This document shows, piece after piece, positions 62,673-64,000 of a stretch of DNA of 64,000 bases (its first letter is position 1; every line of letters starts with the position of its first letter). The translations under genes and the position numbers were made by a program. Origin of the DNA: Rhizobium sophorae (GTDB taxonomy: Bacteria > Pseudomonadota > Alphaproteobacteria > Rhizobiales > Rhizobiaceae); assembly GCF_013087515.1 (NCBI RefSeq), contig NZ_JABFCN010000015.1, positions 1 to 64,000 of the forward strand, written 5' to 3'. The notes beneath the pieces are model-generated. The model did not search any database, was not told the DNA's origin, and worked only from the letters and a program-made list of their open reading frames with translations.

Positions 62673-64000
62673 ATGCAAAAGTGGAAGAGGTTTGCATTCG
62701 GCTTCGTGCTGGCCACGTTCGGCCTGACCGCAGTGGCCGGTGCCCAAGAATACACCTCCTTGCCGCGCAAGGAGACGCTCATCGTCGAAAATCCGGAAGG
62801 GACGATCAAAAATCCCGGCTGGTTCAACATCTGGGTCAATGGCGGCGGTGGCGTATCGACCGGCCTGCAGCAGCTGACCATGGATACGCTCTGGTATATC
62901 GACCCCGAACAGGGGCTTGGCGGCGCGAGCTGGGACAATTCGCTGGCTGCCGACAAGCCGCAATATAATGCCGACTTCACCGAAATGACCGTGAAACTGC
63001 GCAAGGGGCTCTTCTGGAGCGACGGCGTCGAGTTCACGGCAGACGACGTGGTCTACACCGTCAAGACGCAGATGGATCACCCCGGCATGATCTGGAGTGC
63101 TGCCTTCTCGGTACAGGTGGCAAGCGTCGAGGCGACCGACCCCCAGACGGTGGTGTTCAAGCTGAAGAAGCCGAACTCGCGCTTCCACGCCATCTTCACC
63201 GTGCGCTGGAACGGCGCTTGGATCATGCCCAAGCATGTCTTCGAGAAAGTCGAAGATCCGCTTCGTTATGATTTCGCCAATCCCGTCTCGCTCGGCGCCT
63301 ACAAGCTCAAGTCCTACGACCCCCAGGGCAAGTGGTATACCTGGGAGAAGCGCGACGACTGGCAGCGGACCTCGCTTGCCCGCTTCGGCGAGCCGGCGCC
63401 GAAATACGTGACCTATACCGATCCCGGCCCGCCGGATAAGCGGACGATCGCCCAGCTCGAGCACAATCTCGATATCATTCACGACAACACGCCGGAGGGC
63501 ATGTTCACGCTGAAGGAAAAATCCAAGACGATCGAGACCTGGTTCCCGGGCTTCCCCTTCGCCCATCCGGACCCGACGCTTCCGGCGGTGATCTTCAACA
63601 CCCAGAATCCGCCCTTCGACAACGCCGATGTACGCTGGGCGCTGGCCCTGCTGATCGACATCAAGGCCGTGGATATGGCGAGCTACCGCGGGGCGGCGAC
63701 GCTTTCGGCGCTCGGCGTGCCGCCGACGGCGGCCACGATGAAAGACTATCAGGCGCCGATGCAGGATTGGCTGAAGAGTTTCGAGATCGATACCGGCAAG
63801 AGCAAGATCAAGCCTTATGACCCGACGGTCGGGCAACAGATCGCCGATATCCTGCGCAAGCAGCCGAAGTTCAAGGACCAGATCCCGACCGACCCGCAAG
63901 CGATCAGCGGTGCCTTCGGCTATGGCTGGTGGAAACCGGATCCGAAGGCTGCCGGCGAACTGCTGGAGAAGGCGGGCTTCAAGAAATCCGGCGGCAAATG
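62673..64000 (+). CDS. family-5 ABC solute-binding protein (partial at window end)
   Basis: The frame from ATG 62673 (GGGAGGAG 3 bases upstream) runs open for 442 codons to the window end. It has a signal peptide (MQKWKRFAFGFVLATFGLTA, cleavage near VAGA) and family-5 binding features (FTEMTVKLRKGLFWSDGVEF, in part; TADDVVYTVKTQM). This family binds oligopeptides and also plant oligosaccharides. Linked to the arabinofuranosidase gene, it probably imports arabinose-containing oligosaccharides. The 3' end is outside the window. Confidence 0.88.
   Translation, partial: MQKWKRFAFGFVLATFGLTAVAGAQEYTSLPRKETLIVENPEGTIKNPGWFNIWVNGGGGVSTGLQQLTMDTLWYIDPEQGLGGASWDNSLAADKPQYNADFTEMTVKLRKGLFWSDGVEFTADDVVYTVKTQMDHPGMIWSAAFSVQVASVEATDPQTVVFKLKKPNSRFHAIFTVRWNGAWIMPKHVFEKVEDPLRYDFANPVSLGAYKLKSYDPQGKWYTWEKRDDWQRTSLARFGEPAPKYVTYTDPGPPDKRTIAQLEHNLDIIHDNTPEGMFTLKEKSKTIETWFPGFPFAHPDPTLPAVIFNTQNPPFDNADVRWALALLIDIKAVDMASYRGAATLSALGVPPTAATMKDYQAPMQDWLKSFEIDTGKSKIKPYDPTVGQQIADILRKQPKFKDQIPTDPQAISGAFGYGWWKPDPKAAGELLEKAGFKKSGGK

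Overview
The window looks like a chromosomal or chromid segment of a fast-growing rhizobium, close to Rhizobium etli or R. leguminosarum. The evidence is high GC content, a Rhizobiales-type porin, two copies of a dispersed rhizobial-style intergenic repeat, several alphaproteobacterial general-stress (EcfG/RpoE2-type) promoter matches, and gene sets typical of rhizobia (kdpFABC-DE with a ptsN paralogue, sbp-cysTWA, pcaIJF-pcaR). The species call is inference. I saw no rRNA, tRNA, CRISPR array or intact insertion sequence.

Left part (1-15.8 kb). A zinc alcohol/polyol dehydrogenase reads away from a complete high-affinity K+ uptake locus. That locus is two tiny membrane peptides (the second is KdpF), KdpA, an unannotated 51-aa peptide, KdpB and KdpC, then a palindromic element, then the KdpD/KdpE two-component system and a PtsN (EIIA-Ntr) paralogue. 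A porin and the sulfate ABC transporter sbp-cysT-cysW-cysA follow.

16-33 kb. A SleB-type cell wall hydrolase and peptidase T come first. Next is a minus-strand cluster of a GntR regulator, a trans-sulfuration-type PLP enzyme, a CUT1 ABC importer and a metallophosphoesterase. A frameshifted carboxylesterase, a short-chain dehydrogenase with a divergent LysR regulator, a second LysR regulator, and an EEP-phosphatase/cardiolipin-synthase pair complete this stretch.

33-44.7 kb looks like a stress island. It holds an internally deleted UdgX-like uracil-DNA glycosylase, a DUF2934 protein, small membrane peptides, a PAS-GAF hybrid histidine kinase with two receivers, a KGG-type protein, a DUF3175 protein, a GST, and a glgX-topoisomerase IB-LigD polymerase operon. 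Five of the six EcfG-like promoters found in the window lie here. The likely theme is survival in stationary phase, drought and DNA damage.

44.8-50.5 kb is the most unusual locus. It is a tightly overlapping three-gene operon encoding a giant exported protein (about 1,554 aa) with two peptidoglycan-binding-like repeats, a PAN-like cysteine module, a beta-rich middle and a C-terminal caspase-like (orthocaspase) domain carrying a His/Cys dyad and an EF-hand loop. It is followed by a small cysteine-rich exported protein and a single-pass membrane protein.

50.8-64 kb. An MFS transporter and a GNAT acetyltransferase lead into the beta-ketoadipate genes pcaI-pcaJ-pcaF with divergent pcaR. Then come an AcpA-like acid phosphatase, a di-haem cytochrome c peroxidase, a decayed FitAB toxin-antitoxin remnant, and an arabinose-polysaccharide module: an ArsR-type regulator with a large C-terminal domain, a GH51 arabinofuranosidase, and a family-5 solute-binding protein cut by the window end.
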